From contig NZ_JALNTW010000022.1 in assembly GCF_023161665.1 (NCBI RefSeq), positions 1 through 61,803 of the forward strand: a stretch of DNA of 61,803 nucleotides. The letters are read 5' to 3'. This DNA is from Shewanella sp. 1CM18E. Lineage in GTDB: Bacteria > Pseudomonadota > Gammaproteobacteria > Enterobacterales > Shewanellaceae. The number at the start of each line of letters is the position of its first letter. Position 1 is the first letter of the stretch. Below the pieces are notes generated by a model. That model ran no database searches and was not told where the DNA came from. It saw only the letters and a list, made by a program, of their open reading frames with translations. Both the position numbers and the translations under genes were made by a program. This document shows positions 16,606-25,606 of this stretch, one piece after another.

Positions 16606-18195
16606 ATGGCAAACCCAGATGCGTTATCTGTGAATCGTCCAATTGTTTGGACTATTGCGGGCTCAGATAGTGGCGGTGGTGCGGGTATTCAAGCTGATCT
16701 GTCTACTATGTCAGATCTTGAAGCCCACGCTTGCAGTGTTATTACTGCGGTAACGGCGCAAAGCTCGGTTACTGTGGCATTGGTTGAATCAGTTTCAAAC
16801 CCAATGCTGCAATCTCAACTTGATACTTTAGCCAGTGATTTGCCGCCTGCAGCGATAAAAGTTGGCTTGCTTGCCGATCAGGCACAAATAAATCTGTTAG
16901 CTAAATGGTTAACTGCTGAGCAAGCAAATTGGTTGCAATCAGGCAAAAACGTGCCGGTTATTTTAGATCCCGTCATGGTGGCTACCTGTGGTGATGCGCT
17001 AGCAAATGGTGCTGGCTTAGACTTTACCCCGCTAAAAGGGTTAATAACGTTAATCACGCCAAATGTGAGTGAATTGGCTGTACTTGCTGCAACTGAGCTT
17101 ACGAACGTTGATGCGTGCATTGCTGCCGCTAAGAAATTATCTGCAACCTTAAATACTTCAGTGCTAGCAAAAGGTGGTGATAATGGGCCAGCTTGGTGTC
17201 ATCAACAAGCGAACGATTTACTGGTTTGCACCGATGTTGATGGGATTTCTGATAAACATCAATGGCAAAGCTTTTGGCTATCAAGTCAGCGCGTTGATAC
17301 CGATAATAATCACGGTACAGGCTGCACATTATCTTCGGCAATTGCAGCTGTAATGGCTCATGGCTTTGTGCTTAATGATGCTGTCGTGGTCGCGAAGGCT
17401 TATGTTAATGCTGGGCTTAAGGCCAGTTATCAAGTTGGTCGAGGCCCAGGCTGCTTGGCTAGAACGGCTTGGCCTAAAGATTTAAGCAATTTTCCATCCA
17501 TTAAAGCCATTACTGCAAGTGATCTTAAACCTGTGTCACTTAGTTCGAGTGACGATGCCGTCAGTCAAAGCCGTTTTAAGCAGATTGATGAGCCATTGGG
17601 GCTTTACCCAGTGGTTGCTGATGTTGAAATGCTCGAAATTTTACTCAAATCGGGTGCTAAAACAATCCAGTTAAGGGTAAAGGATCCTAGTGAGCCGACA
17701 CTTGAGCAAAGCATTATTCAGGCTATTTCACTTGGCCGTGATTACAAGGCGCGAGTATTTATTAATGATCACTGGCAATTGGCCATTAAGCATCAAGCTT
17801 ATGGGGTGCATTTAGGTCAAGAAGATCTCATTGCCAGCAACTTAGAGCAGCTGCGCGCTGCAAAGCTGGCACTAGGGCTGTCTAGCCATAGCTACTTTGA
17901 GATCTTGTTAGCTTATCAGCACAAGCCATCTTATATCGCGTTCGGCCATATCTTCCCGACAACAACTAAGGTTATGCCATCAAAGCCTCAAGGCTTAACA
18001 AAGTTAGCTCGCTACGTGTCGTTGATGAAAGGGACATTACCCATAGTGGCAATTGGTGGGATTGATGCGTCAAACCTTGCCAGTGTTAAAGCAACGCAAG
18101 TTGACGATATTGCCGTGGTGCGTGCATTAACTGAGGCACAAGACCCGCAAGCTGCATTTAAAGCACTAACAGCTGCTTGGCTGGTGGAGGCGTAA
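16606..18195 (+). CDS. thiDE: Bifunctional HMP(-P) kinase / thiamine-phosphate synthase (ThiDE fusion)
   Basis: A 529-residue fusion. Residues about 10-275 are ThiD, a ribokinase-fold enzyme that phosphorylates hydroxymethylpyrimidine twice (TIAGSDSGGGAGIQADL substrate site; DNNHGTGCTLSSA anion hole with the catalytic base). Residues about 330-525 are ThiE, the TIM barrel that joins the pyrimidine and thiazole phosphates (YPVVADVEML, KTIQLRVKD, FINDHWQLA, GVHLGQEDL). A Ser-rich linker of about 50 residues lies between. In E. coli the two are separate genes. It follows thiC by two bases and ends two bases before the start of thiF. Confidence 0.95.
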   Translation: MANPDALSVNRPIVWTIAGSDSGGGAGIQADLSTMSDLEAHACSVITAVTAQSSVTVALVESVSNPMLQSQLDTLASDLPPAAIKVGLLADQAQINLLAKWLTAEQANWLQSGKNVPVILDPVMVATCGDALANGAGLDFTPLKGLITLITPNVSELAVLAATELTNVDACIAAAKKLSATLNTSVLAKGGDNGPAWCHQQANDLLVCTDVDGISDKHQWQSFWLSSQRVDTDNNHGTGCTLSSAIAAVMAHGFVLNDAVVVAKAYVNAGLKASYQVGRGPGCLARTAWPKDLSNFPSIKAITASDLKPVSLSSSDDAVSQSRFKQIDEPLGLYPVVADVEMLEILLKSGAKTIQLRVKDPSEPTLEQSIIQAISLGRDYKARVFINDHWQLAIKHQAYGVHLGQEDLIASNLEQLRAAKLALGLSSHSYFEILLAYQHKPSYIAFGHIFPTTTKVMPSKPQGLTKLARYVSLMKGTLPIVAIGGIDASNLASVKATQVDDIAVVRALTEAQDPQAAFKALTAAWLVEA

Positions 18196-18197
18196 TA

Positions 18198-19061
18198 GTG
18201 GTTAAGGCAGAGATAACTGCAGATAACAGCAGCACTGAGGTTAAGAGTAGCGCCAAAGCCAAAAGGACTACTGCAGCGCTAAGCGATAGTGATTTTTTAC
18301 GTTACTCACGCCAAGTGCTGCTAGCTGAAGTGGGCGAAATTGGTCAACTCCAATTTGCTAATGCTCATGTCATCGTGATTGGCGTGGGCGGGTTAGGTAA
18401 TTTAGTTGCGCAATATCTTGCTGCTGCAGGTGTCGGCAATATTACGCTGGTGGATGGCGATAAGGTAGAAGTCTCAAACTTACCGCGTCAGCTGTTATTT
18501 AGCGATCAGGATCTTGGTCTTAATAAAGCACAAGTGGCGAAAACTAAGTTAAGTATTGCCTATACCAATACTCAAGTTCGTGCTGTGGATGAACACTTAA
18601 GCCATGACAATTTTCAGCTAATATTTGGCGCTCAAGGCCAATATGATCTGTTGTTAGATTGCAGTGATAACTTCAGTACACGTCACTTGGTTAATCGCAT
18701 TGCTGTTGAGCACAAAATTGCCTTAGTTTCGGCATCCGCGGCGCACTTTCAAGGCCAACTTTTATGTGTAGAGCAACAGGCTCGCCCAGATAGTGGCTGC
18801 TATCACTGCTTATTCCCTGCAGATATGCAGGTCAATCAAACTTGTCAAACCGTTGGTGTATTAGGACCTATGGTTGGCACGCTTGCATCTATGCAGAGCT
18901 TGTTAGCTCTGCAGCTATTACTGGGAAATAACGAGTTAGTGGGCAATTTATATCGGTTTGATGGCAAACAATTTAGTTGGCGGCAATTAACGCTTATACG
19001 GGATGATAGCTGCTTGGTGTGTGGCCATGAGCTCAGCAAGCATGAGTGTGTTAATGGCTAA
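18198..19061 (+). CDS. thiF: ThiF, sulfur-carrier adenylyltransferase
   Basis: A 287-residue HesA/MoeB/ThiF family protein that adenylates the C-terminal glycine of ThiS before sulfur transfer. The nucleotide-binding GVGGLGNLVAQYLAAAGVG and LVDGDKVEVSNLPRQ are present, as are the zinc-binding CysxxCys pairs (CYHC and CLVCG) and the CQTVGVLGP segment that carries the catalytic-type cysteine. The start is GTG at 18198, with GGAGG seven bases upstream, placed inside the end of thiDE; an in-frame TTG at 18177 is possible but has no ribosome site. It has a Ser/Thr/Lys-rich N-terminal extension of about 30 residues. Confidence 0.92.
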   Translation: MVKAEITADNSSTEVKSSAKAKRTTAALSDSDFLRYSRQVLLAEVGEIGQLQFANAHVIVIGVGGLGNLVAQYLAAAGVGNITLVDGDKVEVSNLPRQLLFSDQDLGLNKAQVAKTKLSIAYTNTQVRAVDEHLSHDNFQLIFGAQGQYDLLLDCSDNFSTRHLVNRIAVEHKIALVSASAAHFQGQLLCVEQQARPDSGCYHCLFPADMQVNQTCQTVGVLGPMVGTLASMQSLLALQLLLGNNELVGNLYRFDGKQFSWRQLTLIRDDSCLVCGHELSKHECVNG

Positions 19062-19209
19062 CACGGAAAATAGTGACGCAAGCAACCGAAATAACTCAAA
19101 TTGTTTAAGTAATTCAAACAGCTTAAATAGCTTACTGCCCTTAGGCAGCGTGAGTGACGCAAACAATAATGTAGCTAGACATAATCAATGAGAAGGTAAA
19201 GGCTCAGCG

Positions 19210-19425
19210 ATGATTAACATTTTTATTAACGATGAAATCGAACAAGTTGAATTTGAAACTTGTTTATATAACGTACTAGAAGCGTACGGCTCAGAAAAGG
19301 GCATAACGTTAGCGACTATCGCCGTTGCGGTAAACGGTAGCGTAGTGCCTAGAGCGACTTGGCAACAGACTCAATGCCAAGCGAACGATAAATTAGAACT
19401 GTTTTCAGTGGTAGCCGGAGGCTGA
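19210..19425 (+). CDS. thiS: ThiS, thiamine sulfur-carrier protein
   Basis: A 71-residue ubiquitin-fold protein ending in VVAGG, the Gly-Gly tail that ThiF adenylates and that then carries the thiocarboxylate sulfur to ThiG. Core strands (MINIFINDE, ATIAVAVNGSVVPRATW, LELFSVVAGG) are typical. It is preceded by a 148-base spacer after thiF, the largest gap in the operon, and thiG starts one base after its stop codon. Confidence 0.95.
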   Translation: MINIFINDEIEQVEFETCLYNVLEAYGSEKGITLATIAVAVNGSVVPRATWQQTQCQANDKLELFSVVAGG

Positions 19426-19426
19426 T

Positions 19427-20191
19427 ATGTTAACCATAGCGGATCATCAATTTGAATCACGATTATTTACCGGTACTGGTAAATTCGCTCAGCCTAAAAC
19501 CATGCTGGCAGCGATAAAAGCCTCTCAGTCTCAGTTAGTGACCTTGGCCGTAAAACGCCTCGATTTAAATACTGGTAGCGATAATATATTACAACCGCTG
19601 CTTGATAGTGGCGTAAAACTACTGCCTAACACAGCAGGGGCGAGAAACGTAAAGGAAGCGGTTTTTGCGGCTCATTTAGCGCGTGAAATGTTAGGTACAA
19701 ACTGGGTAAAGCTTGAAATTCATCCCGACCCCAAATATCTGATGCCAGATCCTATTGAGACTTTAGAAGCTGCGCGAATTTTATGTGAGCAAGGCTATGT
19801 GGTGCTGCCTTATGTGCATGCCGATCCAGTGCTGTGTCGTCGCCTTGAAGAGGTTGGCTGTGCAGCAGTCATGCCGCTGGGCAGTCCTATTGGCTCTAAT
19901 CAAGGTTTGGCCACTGAAACATTCTTGAAAATCATTATTGAGCAAGCCAAGGTGCCAGTGATTGTTGATGCCGGTATTGGTGCACCCTCGCAGGCGACCC
20001 ATGCGATGGAGTTGGGCGCTGATGCTGTGTTGGTGAATACCGCAATTGCAAGTAGTGCCGATCCTATTGCAATGGGGCAATGCTTTGCCCAAGCCGTTAA
20101 TACAGGTAGGCAAGCTTATATGGCAGGATTAGGGCTTGTGAGTCAACAAGCTCAGCATACCAGCCCATTGACAGGTTTTTTGAATGAATAA
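19427..20191 (+). CDS. thiG: Thiazole synthase ThiG
   Basis: A 254-residue TIM-barrel enzyme that builds the thiazole phosphate from deoxyxylulose 5-phosphate, dehydroglycine and ThiS thiocarboxylate. Lys95 in NWVKLEIHPDPKYLMPD is the Schiff-base lysine, and the phosphate-binding VDAGIGAPSQATHAMELGADAVLVNTAIA is intact. Length is normal. It overlaps thiH by eight bases, consistent with the ThiG-ThiH complex. Confidence 0.96.
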   Translation: MLTIADHQFESRLFTGTGKFAQPKTMLAAIKASQSQLVTLAVKRLDLNTGSDNILQPLLDSGVKLLPNTAGARNVKEAVFAAHLAREMLGTNWVKLEIHPDPKYLMPDPIETLEAARILCEQGYVVLPYVHADPVLCRRLEEVGCAAVMPLGSPIGSNQGLATETFLKIIIEQAKVPVIVDAGIGAPSQATHAMELGADAVLVNTAIASSADPIAMGQCFAQAVNTGRQAYMAGLGLVSQQAQHTSPLTGFLNE

Positions 20192-21326
20192 CGCTGAAGA
20201 CAAAGTGGCAAATACACAAAAAAGTTTTGTTGATGTATTTAAACAACTGTCGCAAGCAGAGCTTAAGCTCAGGCTTTATTCGACTACGGGCGAAGATGTT
20301 GAGCGTGCTTTGCAGCGACCAGCTGGCGATTTAGATAGTCTATTGGCGCTATTATCACCTGCCGCAGAGCCATATTTAGAGCAGATGGCGCAGCAGTCAG
20401 TTTCCCTTACAAGGCAACGTTTTGGCGCGAGTATTGGCATGTATATTCCGCTCTATCTATCGAATCTTTGCGCGAATGAATGTGATTATTGCGGTTTTAC
20501 CATGAGCAATAAAATCAAGCGTAAGACCCTATCTGAAAATGAAATTCGCGATGAAATTCGGCCGATAAAAGCCATGGGCTATGACTCAATTTTGCTGGTA
20601 TCCGGTGAACATGAAACCAAAGTGGGTGTGCCTTATTTTAAGCAAATGCTGCCACTTATACGTAAAGAGTTTAGCCATGTAGCTATGGAAGTGCAGCCGC
20701 TAGAGGAGCAAGATTATAAGGAGCTTGTAGCAGAAGGGCTTGATGCAGTGATGCTATATCAAGAAACCTATAATCCACTGACTTATGGCGAGCACCATAC
20801 TCGTGGTAAAAAAAGTGACTTTGCTTATCGGCTTGAATCACCGGATCGCGTAGCGCGAGCTGGCGTTGATAAAATTGGCCTGGGAGTATTACTAGGTCTT
20901 GATGATTGGCGTCTAGATGCATTACTAATGGGCCATCACTTAGCTTATTTAGAAAAAACCTACTGGCGAAGTCGCTACAGTATTTCTTTGCCGAGACTTA
21001 GGCCTTGCACTGGCGGCGTGGCGCCAAAAGTTGAGCTTACAGATAAAGGCTTAGTGCAAATGATCTGTGCGTTTAGGCTTTTTAATCAACAGCTTGAAAT
21101 CAGTTTGTCGACTAGAGAAACGCCAACACTACGGGATAACTTATTTGCACTTGGGGTGACAAACGTAAGTGCTGGTAGCTCTACTCAACCTGGTGGTTAT
21201 GTTGAGCCAAATACTGAGCTCGATCAGTTTGAAATTAGCGATGAGCGCTCGCCGCAACTGGTCGCTAAAGCTATGCTTGAACGCGGATTGAATCCTGTAT
21301 GGAAAGACTGGGAAATGGTGTGGTAG
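20184..21326 (+). CDS. thiH: ThiH, radical-SAM tyrosine lyase
   Basis: A 380-residue radical-SAM enzyme that cleaves tyrosine to dehydroglycine for thiazole synthesis. The cluster motif CANECDYC (Cys96, Cys100, Cys103) is present, followed by VSGEHETKVGVPYF and VEVQPLEEQDY-type barrel segments. A tyrosine-dependent ThiH, rather than the oxygen-dependent ThiO, is expected in a facultative anaerobe. It is the last recognisable gene of the operon. Confidence 0.96.
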   Translation: MNNAEDKVANTQKSFVDVFKQLSQAELKLRLYSTTGEDVERALQRPAGDLDSLLALLSPAAEPYLEQMAQQSVSLTRQRFGASIGMYIPLYLSNLCANECDYCGFTMSNKIKRKTLSENEIRDEIRPIKAMGYDSILLVSGEHETKVGVPYFKQMLPLIRKEFSHVAMEVQPLEEQDYKELVAEGLDAVMLYQETYNPLTYGEHHTRGKKSDFAYRLESPDRVARAGVDKIGLGVLLGLDDWRLDALLMGHHLAYLEKTYWRSRYSISLPRLRPCTGGVAPKVELTDKGLVQMICAFRLFNQQLEISLSTRETPTLRDNLFALGVTNVSAGSSTQPGGYVEPNTELDQFEISDERSPQLVAKAMLERGLNPVWKDWEMVW

Positions 21327-21429
21327 CGATTAGCTATCGGTCAGTTATCTATTGTTTAGCTAGCTTTTTAGCAATTAAGTTTAATGATAGTGTTATAACA
21401 AGGAAGTAAAAAGTCGAGGTAAAACAAGG

Positions 21430-21648
21430 ATGAATTCACTACAAAAGAAAATGGAGTTGAACCTATTTTGCCAGTGCCGTTATTGCCAGAGCAAACAGGT
21501 AAAAGTGAGATTTAGGTTTTTACCAAACTTAATCAGTTTTCCAGTGGGCTTGGGTATTTTAAGCTTGTTAGGGCTACAGCCATTACCGATAAAAATGCAG
21601 TGTAAAAGTTGCAACAAGACGTTTTACGGTAGTGGCATTCAGCACTAA
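21430..21648 (+). CDS. Small zinc-ribbon-like protein
   Basis: A 72-residue basic protein with two Cys-x2-Cys pairs, CRYC near the N-terminus and CKSC near the C-terminus, separated by a hydrophobic stretch (LISFPVGLGILSLLGL). This could be a zinc ribbon or a membrane-associated peptide with cytoplasmic zinc knuckles. I do not recognise a family. It lies about 100 bases after thiH on the same strand, but its own leader and codon use give no sign that it belongs to the thiamine pathway. Confidence 0.5.
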   Translation: MNSLQKKMELNLFCQCRYCQSKQVKVRFRFLPNLISFPVGLGILSLLGLQPLPIKMQCKSCNKTFYGSGIQH

Positions 21649-21811
21649 TTTTTGCTAATACTTATTCTGCTAATGATAGTTCGATTAAACCTGCACACTC
21701 TTAAAGAGAGCAATATTAACAATAGCCACTATCAACTACAGCAATTGTAATACTCGTCAATGCTTACATAATGAGTATTGAGATCTAAACAGTAAAAAGA
21801 GGTTAGCTATT

Positions 21812-21919
21812 ATGCTGGAAACTATACTTATTGCGGTTCTTACCATAGCTGGAGTCTTTGCCTCTTACTTTTTTATATTTGATAAAACGCCTATAAAAAA
21901 ACAAGATAAGCGAGACTAA
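21812..21919 (+). CDS. Predicted 35-residue single-span membrane peptide
   Basis: A short open frame: 35 residues with one hydrophobic helix (ILIAVLTIAGVFASYFFIF) and a charged tail ending in KKQDKRD, so the C-terminus should be cytoplasmic. An AGAGG ribosome site lies about 9 bases before the ATG. I do not recognise it. The remaining parts of the 21649-22002 stretch hold no other gene that I can support. Confidence 0.45.
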   Translation: MLETILIAVLTIAGVFASYFFIFDKTPIKKQDKRD

Positions 21920-22002
21920 TTGTTTCAATCCCCACTATTTCTCAGTGATTAAAACAATAAGTGGTTGCAATAGGGAGCCACACCTTAACATAACGCGAGT
22001 GA

Positions 22003-22389
22003 CTATTTTGATGTAAAAGCAGTATTACATTTGCATTCTTTTAGTACCCTAAACACTTCTGCTGGGTTGATAGGTTTAGCAATATAGCCGCTGGCACCTA
22101 ACCTAAGACCGAGATCTTGGTCAGAATCTTCAGCTAAACCGCTGACAATAACGACAGGAATTTCGGTGGTTAGCGGGTTATCTTTTAGATCTTTGAGTAC
22201 CTGATAGCCATTTTTATCAGGCATCATGATATCTAAAAATATACAGTCTGGCTTTTGAACCGTAGAAATATCTATAACGTCTAAACCTGAATTGACCGTG
22301 GTTACTTGATAGTCATCGCCTAGGATTGATAATAATAGGCTTGAGCAGAAAGGATCATCGTCAACGACCAGAATTCGTACTTTATCCAT
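22003..22389 (-). CDS. Stand-alone CheY-type response-regulator receiver
   Basis: A 128-residue single receiver domain. The acidic pocket is DDD (10-12), the phosphoacceptor Asp53 lies in IFLDIMMPDKNG, the switch residue Ser83 in IVSG, and Lys105 in IAKP. There is no output domain, so it must act by protein contact or as a phosphate intermediary. It is monocistronic. The hybrid kinase at 23096 is the nearest possible partner, but on the opposite strand. Confidence 0.88.
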   Translation of the reverse strand: MDKVRILVVDDDPFCSSLLLSILGDDYQVTTVNSGLDVIDISTVQKPDCIFLDIMMPDKNGYQVLKDLKDNPLTTEIPVVIVSGLAEDSDQDLGLRLGASGYIAKPINPAEVFRVLKECKCNTAFTSK

Positions 22390-22619
22390 TTAGCGACCCT
22401 CTTCAACGTATCAGTTTTATAGCGTTATTTTTATACGATAAGGCTATCATTTTCTTATATTAAAGGCTATTTATTGCGCGGAAATTAACACTGTATTTAT
22501 TGTAGTCTACAGCGGAATAGATTGAGCTAATATGTGTATGTTTGTTTTGAATTTTCTGTACATCGAATAGAGTTTAGAAGATAATTTAATCACTTATAGT
22601 AACTTTTAAAGGTGATGCT

Positions 22620-22871
22620 ATGCAGATCCCACCAAGTATTATTTCAGGACAAAATGGTTTTCAGTCAGCACAGTCTGATTTAACCCAAGCTACAATTGAT
22701 GTGGCAGGTGCCAGCCAATCTGCAAGTGGTACCAGTGTGAGTTCAGCGGGGACAAGTGCGGTTGAGGCATTAGTTGATGCCAATCAGGCTGTTATTCATG
22801 CTCAAGCATCTGCAGAGGTTATTCAAACATCATCGGATATGATTGGTAGTTTGATCGATATAAAGGTGTAA
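22620..22871 (+). CDS. Small conserved-looking protein with Ala/Ser-rich core
   Basis: An 83-residue protein with a good ribosome site (AAGGTGAT) before the ATG. The second half (VEALVDANQAVIHAQASAEVIQTSSDMIGSLIDIKV) is an amphipathic helix that ends in a GSLIDI(K/Q)V tail also seen in small proteobacterial proteins related to YjfB-like putative motility proteins; that resemblance is from memory and weak. No signal peptide is present. It stands alone and ends at a terminator. Function is unknown. Confidence 0.6.
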   Translation: MQIPPSIISGQNGFQSAQSDLTQATIDVAGASQSASGTSVSSAGTSAVEALVDANQAVIHAQASAEVIQTSSDMIGSLIDIKV

Positions 22872-22908
22872 GTGAGCTATACAAACGCTTGATTAAGGTA
22901 TCAATATT

Positions 22909-22933
22909 AAACGCATTTTAGATGCGTTTTTTT
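22909..22933 (+). terminator. Intrinsic terminator after the 22620 gene
   Basis: AAACGCAT (22909-22916) pairs with ATGCGTTT (22922-22929) around a 5-base loop, followed by T residues. Confidence 0.85.
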
Positions 22934-23095
22934 ATGCATGTAAAAGTGTAACTGGTTCTATCATTGGGATGTGGCTAATAACCAAACTTAATCACATTAG
23001 GATGGTGTTTTACGCTTTGAATCAGCTATTTATTGGTGAATCCTTCACTAATAATCTATTGTTAGATGATTACAAGCTTTTAGAGTCATTGCAGT

Positions 23096-25603
23096 ATGTT
23101 TAAACAAGGAAGTTGGACCATAAAGCAATTTTTGCTTGCAGGTAGTATAGCCATTTTTACGCTGGTTATTGTTAATGTGTTAGTTACACAGTATGTATTT
23201 AGTAGTAAAGCCGCGTTATTAGAGCTTGAATCAAAGGTTGTTGAGTCATCAAATACGCTATTAATGATCCGGCGTAACGAAAAGGACTTTATCAGCCGTA
23301 TACAGCCTAAATATATTACTCAGCTACAATCGCTAAAATTAAGCCTAGAGCAACAATTAACATCAATTAACCATTTACTTGCTGAAAGTGGCCTAAATAT
23401 CTCATTTAACAGCCAGCAAGCACAGCGCGAACTTGATCAATATATTAGCTCTTTTACTTTGCTCACCAATGAGATTTATCGATTACATGGTGGCAATCAT
23501 CAAGTGGGTCTTTTACAGGTATTTGACCGCAATGCTAGTCTGTTACAGCTACGGGCCAATGAGCTAGACGATCCAACATTATTTAGCTTAATCATTAATA
23601 ATCAATCGACGACATTCGATTTCTTTGACAGTTTTGAACCGCGTTTACTGGAAGAAATATCTAAGCAGTTTTCTGATATTGAAAGTCATATAGAGAGCCG
23701 CTCGGGCTTAAGCAGTGAGTTACAGCAACCATTTAGCGACTTTAAGCATGCTTTTTATCAACTGCAACAGTCTATGCAAAGGCGGGGCTATAGTGAGTCT
23801 CAAGGTTATCACGGCGCATTTCGGCAAAATGTTCACAATATTGAAAAAAGCTTAAATCTACTTTTTAAAACCATTCCGGCTCAAGTCGACCATAGCATTT
23901 CTGCACTCGTAAACACCCAATTGATCACTGAGATTTTGTTGGTTCTATGTATCGCTGCAATTCTTTGTTATCTCTATTTAGCAATTACTCGAATGGAATC
24001 GGGGCTTATTTCTGCCAAGCAGCAAGAGCAACGAGCTAATCGAGCTAAAAGCGCCTTTTTAGCTAATATGAGCCATGAGATAAGAACACCATTAAATGGC
24101 ATTATAGGCATGACAGAGATCCTTAATGATTCTAAATTAACGGCGATTCAAAAAGATTATCTAAGTACGATTAACTCATCCTCGCAAACTCTATTAATGT
24201 TGATTAATGATATTTTGGATCTGTCTAAAATTGAGTCTGGTCATTTAGAGATCTGTTCTCATACCTGTGGCGTTAAAGAAATTATTTATGACACCGCAGC
24301 ACTGATTGCCCCCAAGGCGCAGCAAAAGAATATCCATATCGAAATTAGCCTTGATGAAAGCATTCCTAACTACATTCGAGCTGACGAACAAAAACTACGT
24401 CAAGTGCTTATGAACTTGGCTTCTAATGCAGTTAAATTTACCGCCAAAGGTTATGTGGCTTTTAGGGTAGAAAACCAAGGGCAAACAGCTGACTCGATTA
24501 AATTGTTGTTTTCAGTTAAAGACACGGGTGTTGGGATTGATGAAGGTAAGCATCAGCAAATATTTGAAGAGTTTAAACAAGAGGAAACGAATACTTCGGT
24601 CAATTATGGTGGCACTGGGCTAGGTCTTTCCATCTCCAGTAAAATGGTGAACATGATGGGAGGAGAGATCGCGATAAAATCGAGTAAAGGCGAGGGCAGT
24701 GAGTTTTACTTTTTACTCAATTTCGAGCTACAAAATGATGAAGTCGTTACTCCTAAACTGCGTAATACACATGTTGTTTATTGCACGACTAATCCAAGCT
24801 CCTTGCTAATACAAAACTTAAAAGGCCTACATTATCCTTTTGTGTTAACCGGCAATATTGCCAATATTGGAGGCTTATTAAAGCAATCGAGCGTGATTAT
24901 TTTGCATGATGTCTCACGCAGTTATCCGAATATTGCTATTTTACTTGCTCGGGCGAATCATCATTATAAAGAAGATTTTGGTGATACAGTCGCAGGTTAC
25001 ATAACTTTACCGCTGCTTGGCAGCCGCTTAGATAGTCTGCTGCAATCTGTTGCTCTGCAGAGTAAACAACAGGTTGAACGATTAGACAGAACTGACGCTG
25101 ATAACGAACCGGCTCCTGAATCAAATGTCATAATAAACAGCGGTTCAAACAATTTAACTGCTCCAGAGCTAAAGGATTATGCATATAGTAAGGGAGATAC
25201 GTCTGCAGAAAAACAGCCAACTGCATTAGCCAAAATGGTATTAGTTGTTGAGGATAATAAGGTTAATCAACAAGTCGTATCAATAAATCTAGCGAAGCTT
25301 AATCTACCTTATCTTATTGCCAATGATGGGAAAGAAGCACTGGAGCAATTTAAAAAGCATCGTGGTCAGTTTTCAGTTATTTTGATGGATTGTATGATGC
25401 CGGTGATGGATGGCTTTGAAGCGACAAAAGCGATTCGGAATTTGGAAAAGCAATTGGCGACTCAACCAGTTCCCATTATCGCTTTAACCGCCTCAATTTT
25501 AGATGATGATATCCAAAAGTGTTTTGACTCAGGCATGGATGATTATTTGCCTAAGCCATTTAAACGAGAAGTATTGCTAGATAAGCTCGCTAAAGTACAT
25601 TAG
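23096..25603 (+). CDS. Hybrid sensor histidine kinase with C-terminal receiver
   Basis: An 835-residue inner-membrane signalling protein. Order: TM1 (about 12-32), a periplasmic sensor of about 240 residues with a coiled, Gln-rich character, TM2 (about 275-297), HisKA with the phosphoacceptor His327 in MSHEIRTPLNGIIGM, HATPase with the N box VLMNLASNAVKFT and G boxes, a degenerate receiver-like linker, and a true receiver (VLVVEDNKVNQQ; phosphoacceptor Asp765 in LMDCMMPVMDG; lysine in LPKPF). There is no Hpt domain, so a separate phosphotransfer protein should receive the phosphate. The periplasmic part matches no ligand-binding family I know. It converges on the LysR gene with a three-base gap. 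Confidence 0.9.
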   Translation: MFKQGSWTIKQFLLAGSIAIFTLVIVNVLVTQYVFSSKAALLELESKVVESSNTLLMIRRNEKDFISRIQPKYITQLQSLKLSLEQQLTSINHLLAESGLNISFNSQQAQRELDQYISSFTLLTNEIYRLHGGNHQVGLLQVFDRNASLLQLRANELDDPTLFSLIINNQSTTFDFFDSFEPRLLEEISKQFSDIESHIESRSGLSSELQQPFSDFKHAFYQLQQSMQRRGYSESQGYHGAFRQNVHNIEKSLNLLFKTIPAQVDHSISALVNTQLITEILLVLCIAAILCYLYLAITRMESGLISAKQQEQRANRAKSAFLANMSHEIRTPLNGIIGMTEILNDSKLTAIQKDYLSTINSSSQTLLMLINDILDLSKIESGHLEICSHTCGVKEIIYDTAALIAPKAQQKNIHIEISLDESIPNYIRADEQKLRQVLMNLASNAVKFTAKGYVAFRVENQGQTADSIKLLFSVKDTGVGIDEGKHQQIFEEFKQEETNTSVNYGGTGLGLSISSKMVNMMGGEIAIKSSKGEGSEFYFLLNFELQNDEVVTPKLRNTHVVYCTTNPSSLLIQNLKGLHYPFVLTGNIANIGGLLKQSSVIILHDVSRSYPNIAILLARANHHYKEDFGDTVAGYITLPLLGSRLDSLLQSVALQSKQQVERLDRTDADNEPAPESNVIINSGSNNLTAPELKDYAYSKGDTSAEKQPTALAKMVLVVEDNKVNQQVVSINLAKLNLPYLIANDGKEALEQFKKHRGQFSVILMDCMMPVMDGFEATKAIRNLEKQLATQPVPIIALTASILDDDIQKCFDSGMDDYLPKPFKREVLLDKLAKVH

Positions 25604-25606
25604 CGC

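Noticed and set aside
19055..19191. 45-residue Asn/Ser-rich frame between thiF and thiS
   Set aside because: Composition follows the AT-rich spacer; there is no ribosome site. The spacer itself is listed as a minor finding.
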